The notes below the pieces were generated by a model, which was not told the DNA's origin, did no database searches, and saw only the letters and a list, made by a program, of their open reading frames with translations. The position numbers and the translations under genes were made by a program. This document shows, piece by piece, positions 1-11,149 of a DNA stretch of 64,000 nt (the first letter of the stretch is position 1; every line of letters starts with the position of its first letter). Source of the DNA: Diadema setosum (Eukaryota > Echinodermata > Echinoidea > Diadematoida > Diadematidae). The DNA is taken from NCBI GenBank assembly GCA_033980235.1, contig CM067080.1, positions 2,027,501 through 2,091,500 of the forward strand, read 5' to 3'.

Positions 1-1423
1 CAACATGAGAAAATGTATAACTAATAATCAACAATATATTGAGACAGGGGACATGGGTAGTCTAGCTTTACTGCAAATTTGCGCCAGGACTGCTCAACCA
101 ATGGACAAGATTCTTATGTCACAAAATGGGCAGAACCTTTACTTTCTGAAACCGTGCGCCCCAAGTTTGTGCGATCTTCCGTTCTCGAGATATCCCATCT
201 GGAAGAATTGCAAGACGGCAAAATATGCTCAAATTCGTCAAGTTTGGACTGTTCGCCATAGACAATTCTACTCATAAGGTACTTTTCTGATCTAATTTGC
301 GTCACTGCTACAAATTTTACGATAAAGATATATACACATAAATAATCCCTAAAGTGTCCACTTTCAGAATCCGGGCGCCCCAAGTTTGCTTCTTAAACAG
401 TTTAAAAGTTATGGCAGATTTTGTGGAAAAATGCGTCGATTTTTGACCCGTTTTACGTGTTGTATAGCGTTCGCGCGGAAGCGCGGCTTCCCAGATGACC
501 GAAAGTTTTCAGTATGTAATAGCTCGCACAAATTGATACATAACATTTGTGTTTGTGTGCATGGGGACGATCCGATGGTTCATACAACAAAAGGGTTTCG
601 TACAATTATTTTTAGCATTGTTAAACGTACTCTTCCACATTTACGTAGCATATAATGTGTATTTATATTTATTTGAAGTTTGCGTGTTATTGTGAAGGAA
701 CAATGCATGTCTGACTGCATGGATGAGATCTGTCAATAAAAGTGGTCAAATCATCAGGCCAGCCTGCATGACTGCAGGTTTGAGTTTAGGGTTTCTTCTA
801 ACTGTTTTTATGGTTCATGACCTTCAACATGGCCACATTGTCGATAATTTGATCCTTCGCATAAAGGCTAAACCATTATCCCTTTTTCTCTCTTCATATT
901 CAAGACATGGTTTGTCGCCGCGAGCTATGTGTTGAATATGAGCAGAGAAAAAATGGACTGTGTGGGTTGTCCTTTGTGGGAGTGACCAAGTTATCGGACA
1001 GGTGGACATGTTAGAGGTTATGGACCATGAACTGTCAGGAAAATCTCTAGACACAAACCCTAAACACAAACCTGCATTCGTACAGGCTGGCCTATTTGGC
1101 CACTTTCATCGACAAATCTCATCCATGCAGTCAGACATGCATTGTTCCTTCACAATAACACGCAAACTTGAAAAAAGTGCAATTTGTCATTGTTGTCTTT
1201 AAAGTTCATGTGCTCAGTCATGCATGATATTTGTCAATATGATTAGGTACCAATGGAAAGAAGAAGAGTTTTTCTTTCCTCACAACCAACATTGTGCTCT
1301 CCATAGCTGACAATTACGAAATAGTGGCCCTCCAAAGTTGGATTACCTTGTTTGTTTGTTTGTTTGTTTTTTGATACGCATTGTATATTATTTTCGTAGG
1401 AATAGCTCATACAAACAACTCAC
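1..1423. other. Intron 1 of gene 0 (partial), no coding evidence
   Basis: This stretch lies downstream, on the minus strand, of the gene 0 signal-peptide exon and should be its first intron. I see no exon-like block with paired splice sites. Apart from the foldback at 676-1169 it holds ordinary AT-rich sequence and short shadow ORFs. Confidence 0.5.
676..1169. repeat. Foldback (long inverted repeat), ~245-bp arms
   Basis: The left arm begins AAGTTTGCGTGTTATTGTG and its reverse complement closes the element at 1169. The arms can be followed almost continuously to a centre near 915-925, with increasing divergence toward the middle. The outer 50 or so bases are nearly perfect. It is a MITE-like or foldback insertion in intron 1 of gene 0. 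No target-site duplication was identified. Confidence 0.75.
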
Positions 1424-1475
1424 CACTCAGTGCACATAGTAAAGAGAACAATTTCCAGACCAGCAAGATCCCCAT
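1424..1475 (-). CDS. Gene 0, exon 1: signal-peptide exon of an SRCR/YWTD-like paralogue (partial gene)
   Basis: On the minus strand an ATG at 1475 opens 17 codons (MGILLVWKLFSLLCALS) plus one nucleotide, then a consensus donor GTGAGT at 1423-1418. The peptide is a short hydrophobic signal sequence. It matches exon 1 of gene 1 (34619-34670) except for three residues, and the split-codon phase and donor are the same. The rest of this gene must lie left of the window, since the downstream exons of a minus-strand gene have lower coordinates. An acceptor-like TTCCACAG occurs about 45 nt upstream of the ATG in both copies, so a non-coding 5' exon is possible. No other exon of this gene is visible here. 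Confidence 0.7.
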
Positions 1476-1619
1476 CTTTTTGTTCAGCCAAAGTTGGCAC
1501 GGGAGAGAACCACACCTGTGGAATAGAACTTATTATTGATATGTCGATGCCATCTTTACACGCTTAAGGTTTGCAGGAACAAGATTGACTTGTGGAGCGA
1601 GCGCGCCCTTTCAACCTAA

Positions 1620-2360
1620 TGATTTACTGCATGGGTGAGGCTGGGGTAGTAAAACTTTTCTGTACGTGGCTGCACATCGTTACAGTGATTATGAAAAGTA
1701 GTTTACTGACTGTAGACGGTAATGGCCATACCGACCTTCACAGCAAGGTTCATCATGAAAATTAACATAAACGTTTTACAAGTCAGACATAAACAAAAAA
1801 AAAAAACGCATTTGCGCATGTCAACTATACCTCAGCCATTAATTTTCATATGACAGTATCAGTTTAGTTAATTTCACGTGCTATTCGCTTCTCGCCTGGC
1901 TTGTCACATCCCAGTAGCAAATAGGCATCTCTCTCATCTTGACGGGTGATGTTCCTGAATCTGAAGGTCCGTTGATACGAAAATGAAGTAAGGCTCGTTA
2001 TTTCGTAGTCTCGTTTAATACTACGAGACACACAAATTCCGTACGTAGATGTTTGTTAATCCGAAAATAAAGTTTGTGGCAAAATTATGGAGTTGAGTTA
2101 TTCTGTAGGTGGGATAGTCCAGACATTAAATAAGGTTCTTTAGTTCGAAAATAAAAGAGAGTTGTTTCGTCTGAAAATGCATTTGGGTTCGTTGTTACGA
2201 AGGTTCGTCGGTCCCAAAATGGGGCCTATACAATGTAGGATTCTTCCAAAGGGGGTAATCAATACACGCATGTAAGATTTTCTTTTTTAATCTGCCTTTG
2301 AGTGGCCTGTTATGATAATTATTTCTTTGTCTTGCATTGCTCATTGTGCTGATTGTACTA
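1620..2360. repeat. Upstream-flank repeat, copy next to gene 0
   Basis: The segment resembles 34800-35140 and the corresponding parts of the ~3.7-kb units at 42.8, 51.6 and 55.4 kb. Shared blocks include a TCATGAAAATTAACATAA block, a TCAACTATACCTCAGCCATT block and the CACGTGCTATT block near 1876. It lies just 5' of the gene 0 signal-peptide exon, as the copy at 34.8 kb does for gene 1. It is therefore the conserved upstream flank of this gene family, and may include promoter-proximal sequence. Confidence 0.7.
1960..2235. repeat. Degenerate CGAAAATGAAATAAG minisatellite
   Basis: A degenerate array of roughly 20-30-bp words, variants of TTCGTTAATCCGAAAATGA and AAATAAGGTTCGT, covers this interval. 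The same words recur at 36150-36330 and 43130-43260. They recur in reverse orientation at 36770-36980 and 43670-43900, and in the other ~3.7-kb units. Confidence 0.6.
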
Positions 2361-2609
2361 CTGAAGAGAAAGAGAGATGTGCAATTCCAATCAGTGAGTG
2401 TATCGTGTGTGTGTGTTTGTGTTTGTGTTTGTATATCATTTAGGTATCAATTCTTCCCCCTTGTTATCCTGGTTGATATGGTATTTGTTGGAACAAATAT
2501 AACGTTTATAAAGGATCGATTTTTTGAAGTTGCATTGGTTGATTAATAGTTAGGCTACTGTTATTATATTCAGCTATTATACAATGTGTATAGAATATGT
2601 ATATATCTT

Positions 2610-2785
2610 ATAATCATGTGTATATGGGTGCATGAATATATGTATTATGATATTATATGTATATGAAGTATATGAATATAGGTAGATAGATGGATAGATA
2701 GAAAGAAGTGTGTACAGGAAAAGCAGTATATTACTCTGTGTGACGCAGTTCTGTTATATCACGCAGTAAGTGTGTCACGGTCCGG
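2610..2785 (+). repeat. 175-bp direct repeat, copy 1
   Basis: The block from ATCATGTGTATATG to CACGCAGTAAGTG matches 6645-6815 in the same orientation with scattered substitutions. It contains a short GATA array. The two copies bracket the 3.9 kb that contains the hAT element and a MITE. Confidence 0.75.
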
Positions 2786-3515
2786 TTGAGGGCCGACAGT
2801 AAATCAAGAGGGGGAGAATTTATTTGTGGACAATCAACACAACAAACTGACTATTAAAACAAATGACTTCAAATTTAGAGCATTTTAATCAAAGCTTGAT
2901 GAATTCTGAATTACAGGGTAAATGATATATAGTACATGTAGCTTTATGACAAACTGTATTCGCACCCTCCCAGCTATACAGGAAAGCAATTGCGGAAATG
3001 AATCTTTAATTTTACACGGACTAGTGAAATCACACACGCAAACATACGGACTCACACCAAGACACACATGGAAACCTGAGAGTTCGCGGTTGGGGCCCCG
3101 TTGTAGCTAACAAACGCGATCTGGAGAATGCTGGTGCACGACAATAATTTCTGCGTCGGTGCTGCGATGAAATAATGGCGAACTTGGCGGATCAGTGATG
3201 ATGCCGGTGGCGGCCTTGCGACGAGTCTACGGTGTCGCTGACGGCCAGAGAAACACAATAAGGTTGGTGACGAGGACTGGTTACGCTGCTGACTTGCCGG
3301 AAGGACACGGCTCCGACGAAGCGTGACATCAGTCCTTAAGTAAAACTCTATTATGGAAGAACAGTTACCCAATGTCTTTCGAGTAATTTGTCCCATATAA
3401 TATTCATTTTATAATTAAACTCCGATACACACACAACACACGCGCATGCATGGCAGTCGTTCTGTCCCTGTGACTAATTCCATCTCACATCTACATCATA
3501 ATACATCAGCCTTCC
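2786..3515. other. GC-richer non-coding interval, no gene recognised
   Basis: A 114-residue open frame on the minus strand (3052-3396) has no recognisable domain, and its Arg/Ser-rich composition looks like chance coding in a GC-richer patch. The sequence may be part of an old repeat, but no termini could be defined. Confidence 0.35.
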
Positions 3516-3523
3516 ATCATTGA

Positions 3524-5281
3524 CAGTGGCGTATCTAGGGAAAACGGCGCCCGGGGCAAGCGCGAAAACTGCGCCCCTAATTTCTGAAAAAGTGTTCAAC
3601 CCCAACCCCATCCCGGTAGGGACTTTAAACAAAGTGCACATAATATGCTTTTCAAGCACTTAAAAGGGATCTTTTGAGAGTGATTTAGATGTAATAAATT
3701 GTGATAGATTTTGGCGAGCGAGCGCAGCGAGCGAGCCGAAAATTTTTGTATTTCAGCTTCCAAAACATGGAATTCTTGTCATATTTTGCTTATCAAATCT
3801 TACAATTCTAATCGAGATATAGTGACGGCCTTATAGATAACGATTTCTACCAACAAACTGAGGACTTTGAAAAATACTCTAGATTAGTACCCGCGCTAAC
3901 CCGCGAGTGAGCCGAATTTGTATATTTCCGCGTCATCATCACGTTTTGTTCTTATCTTTTTTTTTTCTGATAAATTTTGGCGAGCGAGCGCAGCGAGCGA
4001 GCCGAAAATTTTTGTATTTCAGCTTACAAAACATGGAATTCTTGTCATTTTTTTGCTTATTAAATCTTACAATCAAGATATAGTGACAACCTTATAGATA
4101 ACGACTTATACCAACAAACTGAGGACTTGAAAAAATAACTCTGTTTTATAATACGAGCGAGTGAGCCGAAATATGTTTATTTCTCCGTCATGATTACGTT
4201 TTCTTCTTATTTTTTTTGACTTGTTCTTTTTTTTTGCGCCACCGTTTGTTCGAAACCGTTGGCGTCCGTTGGCGTCCTCTTTTGATCCAATCGGCGATCG
4301 CTTCAGAACGAATGAAATTGCAGCCGCGTTCCGAGTAATATTTTTCCTGCTAAATATAAAATGACATGTGTGAACACAATAGACATTGTCATTTTGTCCA
4401 CGTCATTGTCACGTTTGTTTGTTTTTTTTTTTGATAAATTTTGGCGAGCGAACGCAGTTTGCGAGCCGAAAATTTTTGTATTTCAGCTTACAAAACATGG
4501 AACTCTTGTCATTTTTTTGCTTATTAAATCTTACAATTCTAATCAAGATATGCGTATAGTGACGGCCGTGTAGATAATGATTTATACCAACAAACTGAGG
4601 ACTTGAAAAAATACTCTAAATTGTACGAGCGAGTGAGCCGAAATGTGTATATATATTTCCGCGTCATCATTACATTTTGTTCTTATCTTGTTTGATTTGG
4701 GGGTTTTTTGCGCCCCTCCTCCCCCTGCCCCCCATGTTCAAAACCGTTGGCGCCTTCTTTTGATCCAATTGGCGATCACTTCAGAACGAAAGAAATTGCA
4801 GCCGCTGCTCCGTGAAACATTTTTCCTGCTAAATATAAAATGACATGTACGAACACAATAGACATTGTCATTTTGTCCGCGTCATCATCACCTTTTGTTC
4901 TTACCTTCTTTTTTGATATAAATTTTGGCGGTCGAGCCGAAAATTTTTGTATTTCAGCTTACAGAACATAGAATTCTTGTGTGAACACAATAAACATTGT
5001 CATTTTGTCCGCGTCATCATCATGTTTTGTTTTTATCTTGTTTGATTTGGTTTTCTGCCCCCCTCCCCACCATTCTCCCCCCCCCCCCTCCCCCTTTCCG
5101 GGCGAGTTTTTTTTTTCTCCTTCTTCTTCTTCTTTTCTTTTTTTTTTCTTCTTCTTCTTCGATTTTTTCCTTTTTTTCTTCTCCTTCTTCTTTTTTTTTT
5201 TCGTTTTTTGCGCCCCCTAGGAGTGGCGCCCGGGGCACGTGCCCCCCCTTGCCCCCCCCCCCCCCCCTAGATACGCCACTG
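3524..5281. mobile_element. Non-autonomous hAT-type DNA transposon
   Basis: Both ends carry the 17-bp inverted repeat CAGTGGCGTATCTAGGG, and the element is flanked by a perfect 8-bp direct repeat ATCATTGA (3516-3523 and 5282-5289). CAG-starting termini plus an 8-bp target duplication are the hallmark of the hAT superfamily. There is no transposase ORF. The interior is made of diverged repeats, each starting with a TTTTGGCGAGCGAGCG-like block (near 3708, 3972, 4435 and a shortened copy at 4918) followed by a TTTCAGCTTACAAAACATGG block. The right end is a pyrimidine-rich low-complexity tract. Confidence 0.93.
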
Positions 5282-5840
5282 ATCATTGAACATGATATTA
5301 CCTTACTCAATGCCAACATCATTCTATTATAACTTCTTGGTTTTGAATATTTCACCATCTTCATAATCATTAATACACGTACAAAATAAATTGAGCTTAC
5401 CACCATAGGTGAGTTTTCCACACTACAATACGGGATGGAGACTGCCAATACAAACCCGGTGTCGTCTAAGACCAGTAGACGACAAAGAATTGTTGCAAAT
5501 GGTGAAACAGGATAACATACGGCGAAAATAATATGACGGCTGCTTATAAACTTGAAGAACTCCAGACTTAACACGAACTCAATGACAACTTAAAGGGCCG
5601 AAAGCAAAGAACGTAATGACTAAACGTGTACAGTGGACGGCTATCATACCTTGCCCAACGTAGCACTTTGGGCGTGTGTCGAGTTTCGAAACAGTTACTT
5701 TGGCTTAAACCGTAACTCGCCGCCTACGCTACCATGCAGAAATACAATATCTGCCAGTGCGTACGCGCGGGCAAGCAGCACATTCGTGTATGCATGTTGA
5801 AGAGCTTACACGGCAAGTTACGGAATAAACCACGTTATGG

Positions 5841-6304
5841 TTTGAAGGGACATTCCAGACGATTTTCATAATTTCACATCATGTATTACATAAATCGACA
5901 GCTCCATGTATATATTTGTGGAATTTATTGTTGTTCTTGAGCAGAGAAACAAAACTTTGAAAAACCTTAAACAAATTACACTGAACATGGATGATGACTT
6001 AGGAGGTTCACATTTTTCAGAAATGTAGCAGTGTAATTCCAGTACAATACCGCTTGCTGGCGAGTTCACCTGTGTATAATCTATGCATGCCTTCTTTTTT
6101 TGCTTCTTTGAGCCCTAACTCATGTATTCTTACGGTGACTCTGCCATGTCATCATCCTTGTTCATTGTAATTTTGTTCTAAATTTTGAAAACATTCTTAT
6201 TCTTCATCCCAATTATCACAAATTCTGAAACTCCGTCCTCAAGTATAACTAATCTATAGTTGTTCAAATGTAAAAATCTGAAAATCATCCGGAGGTCTCC
6301 TTAA
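5841..6304. mobile_element. MITE with GATGATTTTCA-like termini
   Basis: The left end reads TTTGAAGGGACATTCC followed by GACGATTTTCATAATTT. The right end, reverse-complemented, reads TTTAAGGAGACCTCCGGATG followed by ATTTTCAG. The ends align as imperfect terminal inverted repeats about 40 bp long, and the right edge abuts TTAA. No ORF is present. Confidence 0.6.
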
Positions 6305-6644
6305 AGGGCGCGACAGGCGTGGAACAAAAAAGCTACCGCTGACGCTACATGGTAACCCTTTGGGTTCCTAAACATACGCGCAACAATCTTAATACAAAAT
6401 CACAGTACCGAAAGGGCTATGTAAGCGATACTCGTACGCCAACATCTGATTTACATGCATTACCATGGTAACACGCACCATGAAAGGATAGTTTACTTAA
6501 AGGGGATGAATTCCAGGTGATCGCCGCTTGAATATGCGGTACACCTGTGCCAGCTTTTACCCGCGAAGGCAAAATTGAAACAAATTTAGACACCTTTTAC
6601 TGGGGAAGAGTAAAACAAGGATGGGAAATAAAATAAATAGCAAT

Positions 6645-6815
6645 ATATGATCATGTGTATATGAGTGCATGAATACATGTATTATGATATTATATGTACA
6701 TGATGTATATGAATATGGATAGACAGATAGATAGATAGATAGAAAGAGATGTGTACAGGAAAAACAATTATTACACTGTGTGGCACAGTTCTGTTATATC
6801 ACGCAATAAGTGCAG
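6645..6815 (+). repeat. 175-bp direct repeat, copy 2
   Basis: Second copy of the block at 2610-2785. The GATA stretch is slightly longer (about four units), followed by the same GTGTACAGGAAAA and CTGTTATATCACGCA blocks. Confidence 0.75.
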
Positions 6816-7164
6816 AAAGATTTTGCTAGTAATAGTTAATTCTGTTACATGTATACCGTATAGTTTTGTGTTATGTGCCCAGGGGAAAGTAGCAACACAC
6901 CATCTACTCTCTTACTGAGCCCTGGTTCCATGCCTGCCATTGTGAATGATTGTGAACCAGCTGTAGGAGTTAAACACTGGCACTGACCACGAGAATGTTC
7001 ATTTTTTTTTTAGTATTGTACTTTTAAACAATCCCCCACTGACACACTTGCATGAACACTGAACCCAATTCTTTATACCATCGGACCCTATTATAATTGC
7101 CTGACATGCACCACTCCACACACACCTTCCCTCCCAATATATCATAGGTGCATGCTCGCTCTCA

Positions 7165-8006
7165 TCCTTCAGTTCCGTTCAGTTTTTATTTCTGCATTTC
7201 AAAATCAATACAATACAAATCAACAAATTAACAAAATACTTTAATAGTCATTTACAGAGCCAATATTCGTAATGTTTGGATCATACATATATTTTCTTTT
7301 TTCAAGAACGAATACCATATGTAAAAGGAAGCAATAGGAAATGATAAAAATGAAATGCAGGGGACCATCATCATAAGCTAAGCTTGACGAGGAACATGGC
7401 CCCAGGTAAAGAGATACATAAAGAAAGTCTTGCCAATCACTGAGTGGGGGGTAATTGTGCGAAGGGCACAATAAAGAGATACATACAGAAAATCTTGCCA
7501 CTCACTGAGTGGGAAGTAATTGTGCGAAAGACGTGCGGTGCAGTGCGGTGAGCATTGTGTTGGGATGAATCTTGGTTTGTACGTTGAGAGTTATTTTGTG
7601 TATCAGTGTGATGAGGTGAGTGTTACTTCAGTTATGGCCGTGAACTCATTGTTTAGGGTGTTTGTTAACCAGGTGGTATGAATATTTATGTGTCAGAAGT
7701 ATACTGGATTATGAGGGTGTTTTTTAGTTCTCGTTTGAAAATCTTCAACGACGTACATTGTTTTATATTAGGGGGTAAAAAATTCCAAATATCTGGTCCA
7801 TTAAGTTTTAATGATTTATGAGCTAAAATGATTCTGGGGTTTTCGAGATGATAATCGGACGACTGACGTGTTGGATATGAATGAACGGTGGAATTTGGAG
7901 TGAAGAAGCCATCAAAAATTTTTGGAAGACAATTAAATGTATATTCATACATAAAAACAGCAGTTTGAAAGGTGAGAAGATCCTTAATTTTGCCACAGAC
8001 AACCAC
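7165..8006 (-). mobile_element. CR1/L2-type LINE, 3'-terminal fragment
   Basis: The minus strand encodes the C-terminal tail of a LINE ORF2 (7686-8006), followed by about 500 bp of 3' region ending in a CTGAACGGAACTG-like tail near 7165-7180. The ORF2 tail contains the family-typical blocks LPKIF, HSYPTRQS, NPRIILAHKSLKLNGP, IWNFLP and FKRELK. The element is 5'-truncated, as expected for target-primed reverse transcription, and has no endonuclease or RT domain left. Confidence 0.75.
7686..8006 (-). pseudogene. LINE ORF2 C-terminal remnant
   Basis: This open frame gives about 100 residues matching the post-RT C-terminal region of CR1/L2-group ORF2 proteins. The order (NSTVHSYPTR, then NGPDIWNFLPP, then FKRELKN) is the same as in the intact copy at 45.6-46.0 kb. 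No RT motifs remain, so it is not functional. Confidence 0.75.
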
Positions 8007-8329
8007 AAAACAAACCCAAGACCCTTAACACACACACGTCTGCCTAGCAGGTAACTACTGTATTAAGTTTATTTATGATATGTCTATTTCTGTTTATAAT
8101 TTTTCATTTTATGATACGTCTGCATGTAATAGATACCCATTATTGTATAATATATATAATTACTTACAGTGATATATTGTGGAATGTTTTGTAATTGCTA
8201 AATATGTTGCTAAGTATGCTCTGAAGTTGTTGACTCATGCTGAAACTGTACTCAATGTATTATGTTCATTACTCCATGATTAATTATGCTCCAAACCTCT
8301 ATTCCATTTTGTATAAACAGCCAATAAAG

Positions 8330-8352
8330 CTGACGAAGACCTGAGGTCGAAA
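8330..8352 (+). other. Hammerhead-ribozyme-like core motif
   Basis: CTGACGA is followed by one extra A, a 4-bp stem GACC/GGTC with a TGA loop, and then GAAA. This resembles the CUGANGA / stem II / GAAA core of hammerhead ribozymes, known from Penelope-like retroelements. The flanks ATAAAG and CTTTAT are complementary, but no proper stem III with an NUH cleavage site is evident, so it may be a degenerate remnant. Confidence 0.35.
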
Positions 8353-8465
8353 GCTTTATCACCAGCCGGCATCGTGCGACATAGTCTTCATTATTGTCTC
8401 AATTATATCATTCTTCCCAAGATGACAGAAGCGTTAGGTAAAAATATCAGCCTCATCCCACTATG

Positions 8466-8518
<53 letters not shown>
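8466..8518. repeat. (AT)n microsatellite
   Basis: About 50 bp of near-perfect AT dinucleotide repeat, followed by ATAC variants. Confidence 0.95.
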
Positions 8519-8521
<3 letters not shown>

Positions 8522-8689
8522 CATACATATTATATAAATATAAATAAGTTAACCTCAGTGATTCATTCGACGAATTAGTCGTAAATTGGTTCTTGGTTTA
8601 TTCCAAGTTCTGCACATTTTGAAAAGATATGAAGTCATTGGATTACTACTCCAATGCCCCCCCCCCCCCCAAAAAAAAAAAAAAAAATA

Positions 8690-8850
8690 GTCGGAATGAC
8701 TGGTCCTGGTATATCAATGTTGTATTGCAAATTCCCCAAAATAATACAAACGAAAGGTACATGAAGTGTAGTTGAAAAGTTTATTTTGAAGTATACCTCA
8801 TAACAATACTATAGAATCGACGAAGTTTGACATATGGCACTGCACTCTTT
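8690..8850 (+). repeat. Fragment of the ~3.7-kb upstream unit
   Basis: The GGAATGACTGGTCCTGGTAT block, the GTATTGCAAAT block and the following GAAAGGTACATGAAG...GAAGTATACCTCATAAC match the segment at 41480-41600 and the corresponding parts of the later units. It shows that spacer 0-1 once held a copy of the same unit, now broken up by insertions. Confidence 0.65.
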
Positions 8851-8977
8851 CGCGCCGTATGATGGCGCTGTAGGGAACCGCGGAAAGACAATGATAAACT
8901 GTTGCGAAATTTTTGGGCTGTTTTTGGTTTTGTGCTTGTTTTTTGTCTAGTTTGGTCATTAACACATCTGTATCATT

Positions 8978-9648
8978 TGTTACCCTGCACCACAAAACCA
9001 ACAAAAAGGCTCCAGACATCGATGTTTAGTTAAGAGCAGATTCTGAAAGAGCAGACGCTATTAAATTTTAAAATGATGAATAACTCCATTCAAATGGACT
9101 CTCCTAACCTATCTAAATCTTGAAAAGAAAGCACACACTCTGGAAAAGTGTAAACGGAGAAAAGAGGCTCTGATGTGCAGGATGTACCAAACCGTGCTAG
9201 CTGTGCAATGAATGGGACAAAAACAGGATGTTAATCACCATAGCAACAACAATGAAGGGATTTTTCAAAGTAAGCTGAAATTTAGCATGCTCCATTAACA
9301 CATTCTTTTCTTGATTAATGCCAACTTTCAAAGCAGCAGCATTATCTTTTCAAAAGGTATTAGAGTTGAAAGTGAAGAGAGACGAAGGAATTTCAAGAAA
9401 TGAAAAGGTGCCTCTTAGACATACCCGATCACACAACTCTACCAAAAAAGGTTGTAAAAAACTGCTGAAAACCCACGTTCCCATTAATTTTATGATCCCA
9501 AACTTACGAATAATGTAGAAGAAAAATAGCTCTTTCAGAAAATATGGAAAACTCTAAATTGACTTGGTTGACACGTTTCACCTTTTTTGAGTTCTCACAT
9601 AAAATCAAGGGGTGCGACTTTTTGTTGGTTTTGTGACGCACGGTCACA
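8978..9648. mobile_element. MITE, CACAAAACCAACAAAA-terminal family
   Basis: The left end is TGTTACCCTGCACCACAAAA and the right end reverse-complemented is TGTGACCGTGCGTCACAAAA, both continuing CCAACAAAAAG. The interior carries AGCTCTTTCAGAAAAT and AAATCAAGGGGTGCGAC blocks. These are shared with 29200-29525 and, in rearranged form, with 60420-60700. No coding capacity is seen. Confidence 0.7.
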
Positions 9649-9819
9649 TTTTTTTTTTTTGTTATCCCTGCGCATTTAAATGAATACACAGGTATGTAAG
9701 GAAAGTTAAAGATACAAATCAATACAGGAATTGTAAATTCTGCAGCAACACTGTCAAAAAGAATAGAGCATAATAAGTTAATGGTAAATGGCAATACTGA
9801 ACACAAGAGCCGGTAGGAA

Positions 9820-10190
9820 AGGCCCCGTCACACTACAGCGAATGCCCATAGAATGCCCAACGAATGTCCAATAAATTTGAAAATTTGAAGATAATGTTCA
9901 CATCCGTTGGTAATACTAGAATAGTTCGTTACATGCCTGGCGTTATTTGTATTCATTAGCTATTCGTAGGGATTCGCAAAGATACGGTGGAGCCGATTTT
10001 TTTTTTAACATGTCCAAAATCTCCAGTGTATCTCTGTGAGTCCCTACGAATAGCTAATGAATACAAAGAACGTCAAACATTTTACGAAGTATTCTAGTAT
10101 AGCAACGGATGCAAACTGTCTTCACATTTTCGAATTCGTTGGGCACTCGCTTGGCATTCGTTGGGCATTCGCTGTAGTGTGACGGAGCCT
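9820..10190. mobile_element. MITE with AGGCCCCGTCACACTACAGC termini
   Basis: Terminal inverted repeats of about 29 bp differ at one base (AGGCCCCG vs AGGCTCCG). The interior also folds back: TAGCTATTCGTAGGGA on the left pairs with TCCCTACGAATAGCTA on the right. GAA directly flanks both ends and may be a 3-bp target duplication. Confidence 0.8.
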
Positions 10191-10248
10191 GAAGAAAAGA
10201 AGAAAATAACACAGGCGACCGTCACCATACTATATAGGTAGAAATTAA

Positions 10249-10811
10249 AGGGATGGTATAGTATTGGTTGAGATGAGGATTCAGCTTTGACTTTCTTTTT
10301 TGAGAGATACTTAAAAGAAACGCTGTATAAAGTGATAAAGAGCAAACAAACTTCCGAGGAATTCAAAGTTTATTTGATAAACATTGGTTTTGAAATGACT
10401 GAGATATAAAAAAACAACAACAACAAAGTAAAACAATGCGATCCTAACAAAAGGTGGGTCCCACCTTTTATTAGGATCACTTCGTTTTGGATATCTCAGC
10501 CAATTCAAACATCAATTTTATCAAATAATGTTATACTTAGAATTCCTCCTGGGATTATATGCTCTTTCATATCATATAAGAGATTTCTCATTATCTCATA
10601 AAATGACCATCAAAACACGTTTGAAACCTGGGTCCCGTTTCAAAAAACTTGTTATCAGTAGCTGCCACATTTCGATGACAAATTTGCTCTCAACCAATCA
10701 AATATAAGGATTTCAGTAGCTTATAACAACTATTGTACCTTGTTATTGATAACACGTTTTATGAAAAGGGGGCCCTGAAGTCCAATCCCATTTGAAACTA
10801 AACCATCTCTT
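10249..10811. mobile_element. TTAA-type MITE with GGTGGGTCCCACC core (copy 1)
   Basis: TTAA flanks both ends (10245-10248 and 10812-10815), and the termini read AGGGATGG and AGAGATGG. A short hairpin GGTGGGTCCCACC sits near the middle, flanked by inverted ATCCTAA / TTAGGAT. A second copy with the same core is at 30962-31326. A smaller MITE is nested at 10630-10776. TTAA duplication suggests a piggyBac- or Kolobok-mobilised element. Confidence 0.75.
10630..10776. mobile_element. Nested small MITE, GGGCCC...GTTATC termini
   Basis: The left terminus is GGGTCCCGTTTCAAAAAAC then TTGTTATC. The reverse complement of the right terminus is GGGCCCCCTTTTCATAAAAC then GTGTTATC. It interrupts the TTAA-type MITE at 10249-10811; the 31-kb copy lacks it. 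Confidence 0.7.
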
Positions 10812-10976
10812 TAACTTAGATGAGGTCCAATTACATTTTTTACACGACTTTAATTTCAGCGATATCATTTACTCTATTTCATATACGTGATTATATACAT
10901 CGCATGATTATAACTTATACATAATTAATATTCCTAGGGTAAAAGCGACAAATTGTCAGATGTTGATTTCTTAGCT

Positions 10977-10978
<2 letters not shown>

Positions 10979-11043
<65 letters not shown>
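10979..11043. repeat. (GA)n(GT)n compound microsatellite
   Basis: A run of GA repeats passes directly into GT repeats. Confidence 0.95.
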
Positions 11044-11046
<3 letters not shown>

Positions 11047-11149
11047 GTTAGTGATTGGTGTGTGGTTTGGATGAAGTCACTGCTATCATTCAATTTTACG
11101 AAAATGAATGTGTTGCAAGAGAATAATTATTAAGTCATGTGTAAGTAGA

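Noticed and set aside
3052..3396. 114-residue minus-strand frame
   Set aside because: Arg/Ser-rich chance ORF in a GC-richer patch with no recognisable family or splice context.
5020..5574. 184-residue Lys/Glu-rich open frame on the minus strand
   Set aside because: It is read from the poly-pyrimidine right end of the hAT element and unrelated flank; composition is low complexity and no domain is visible.
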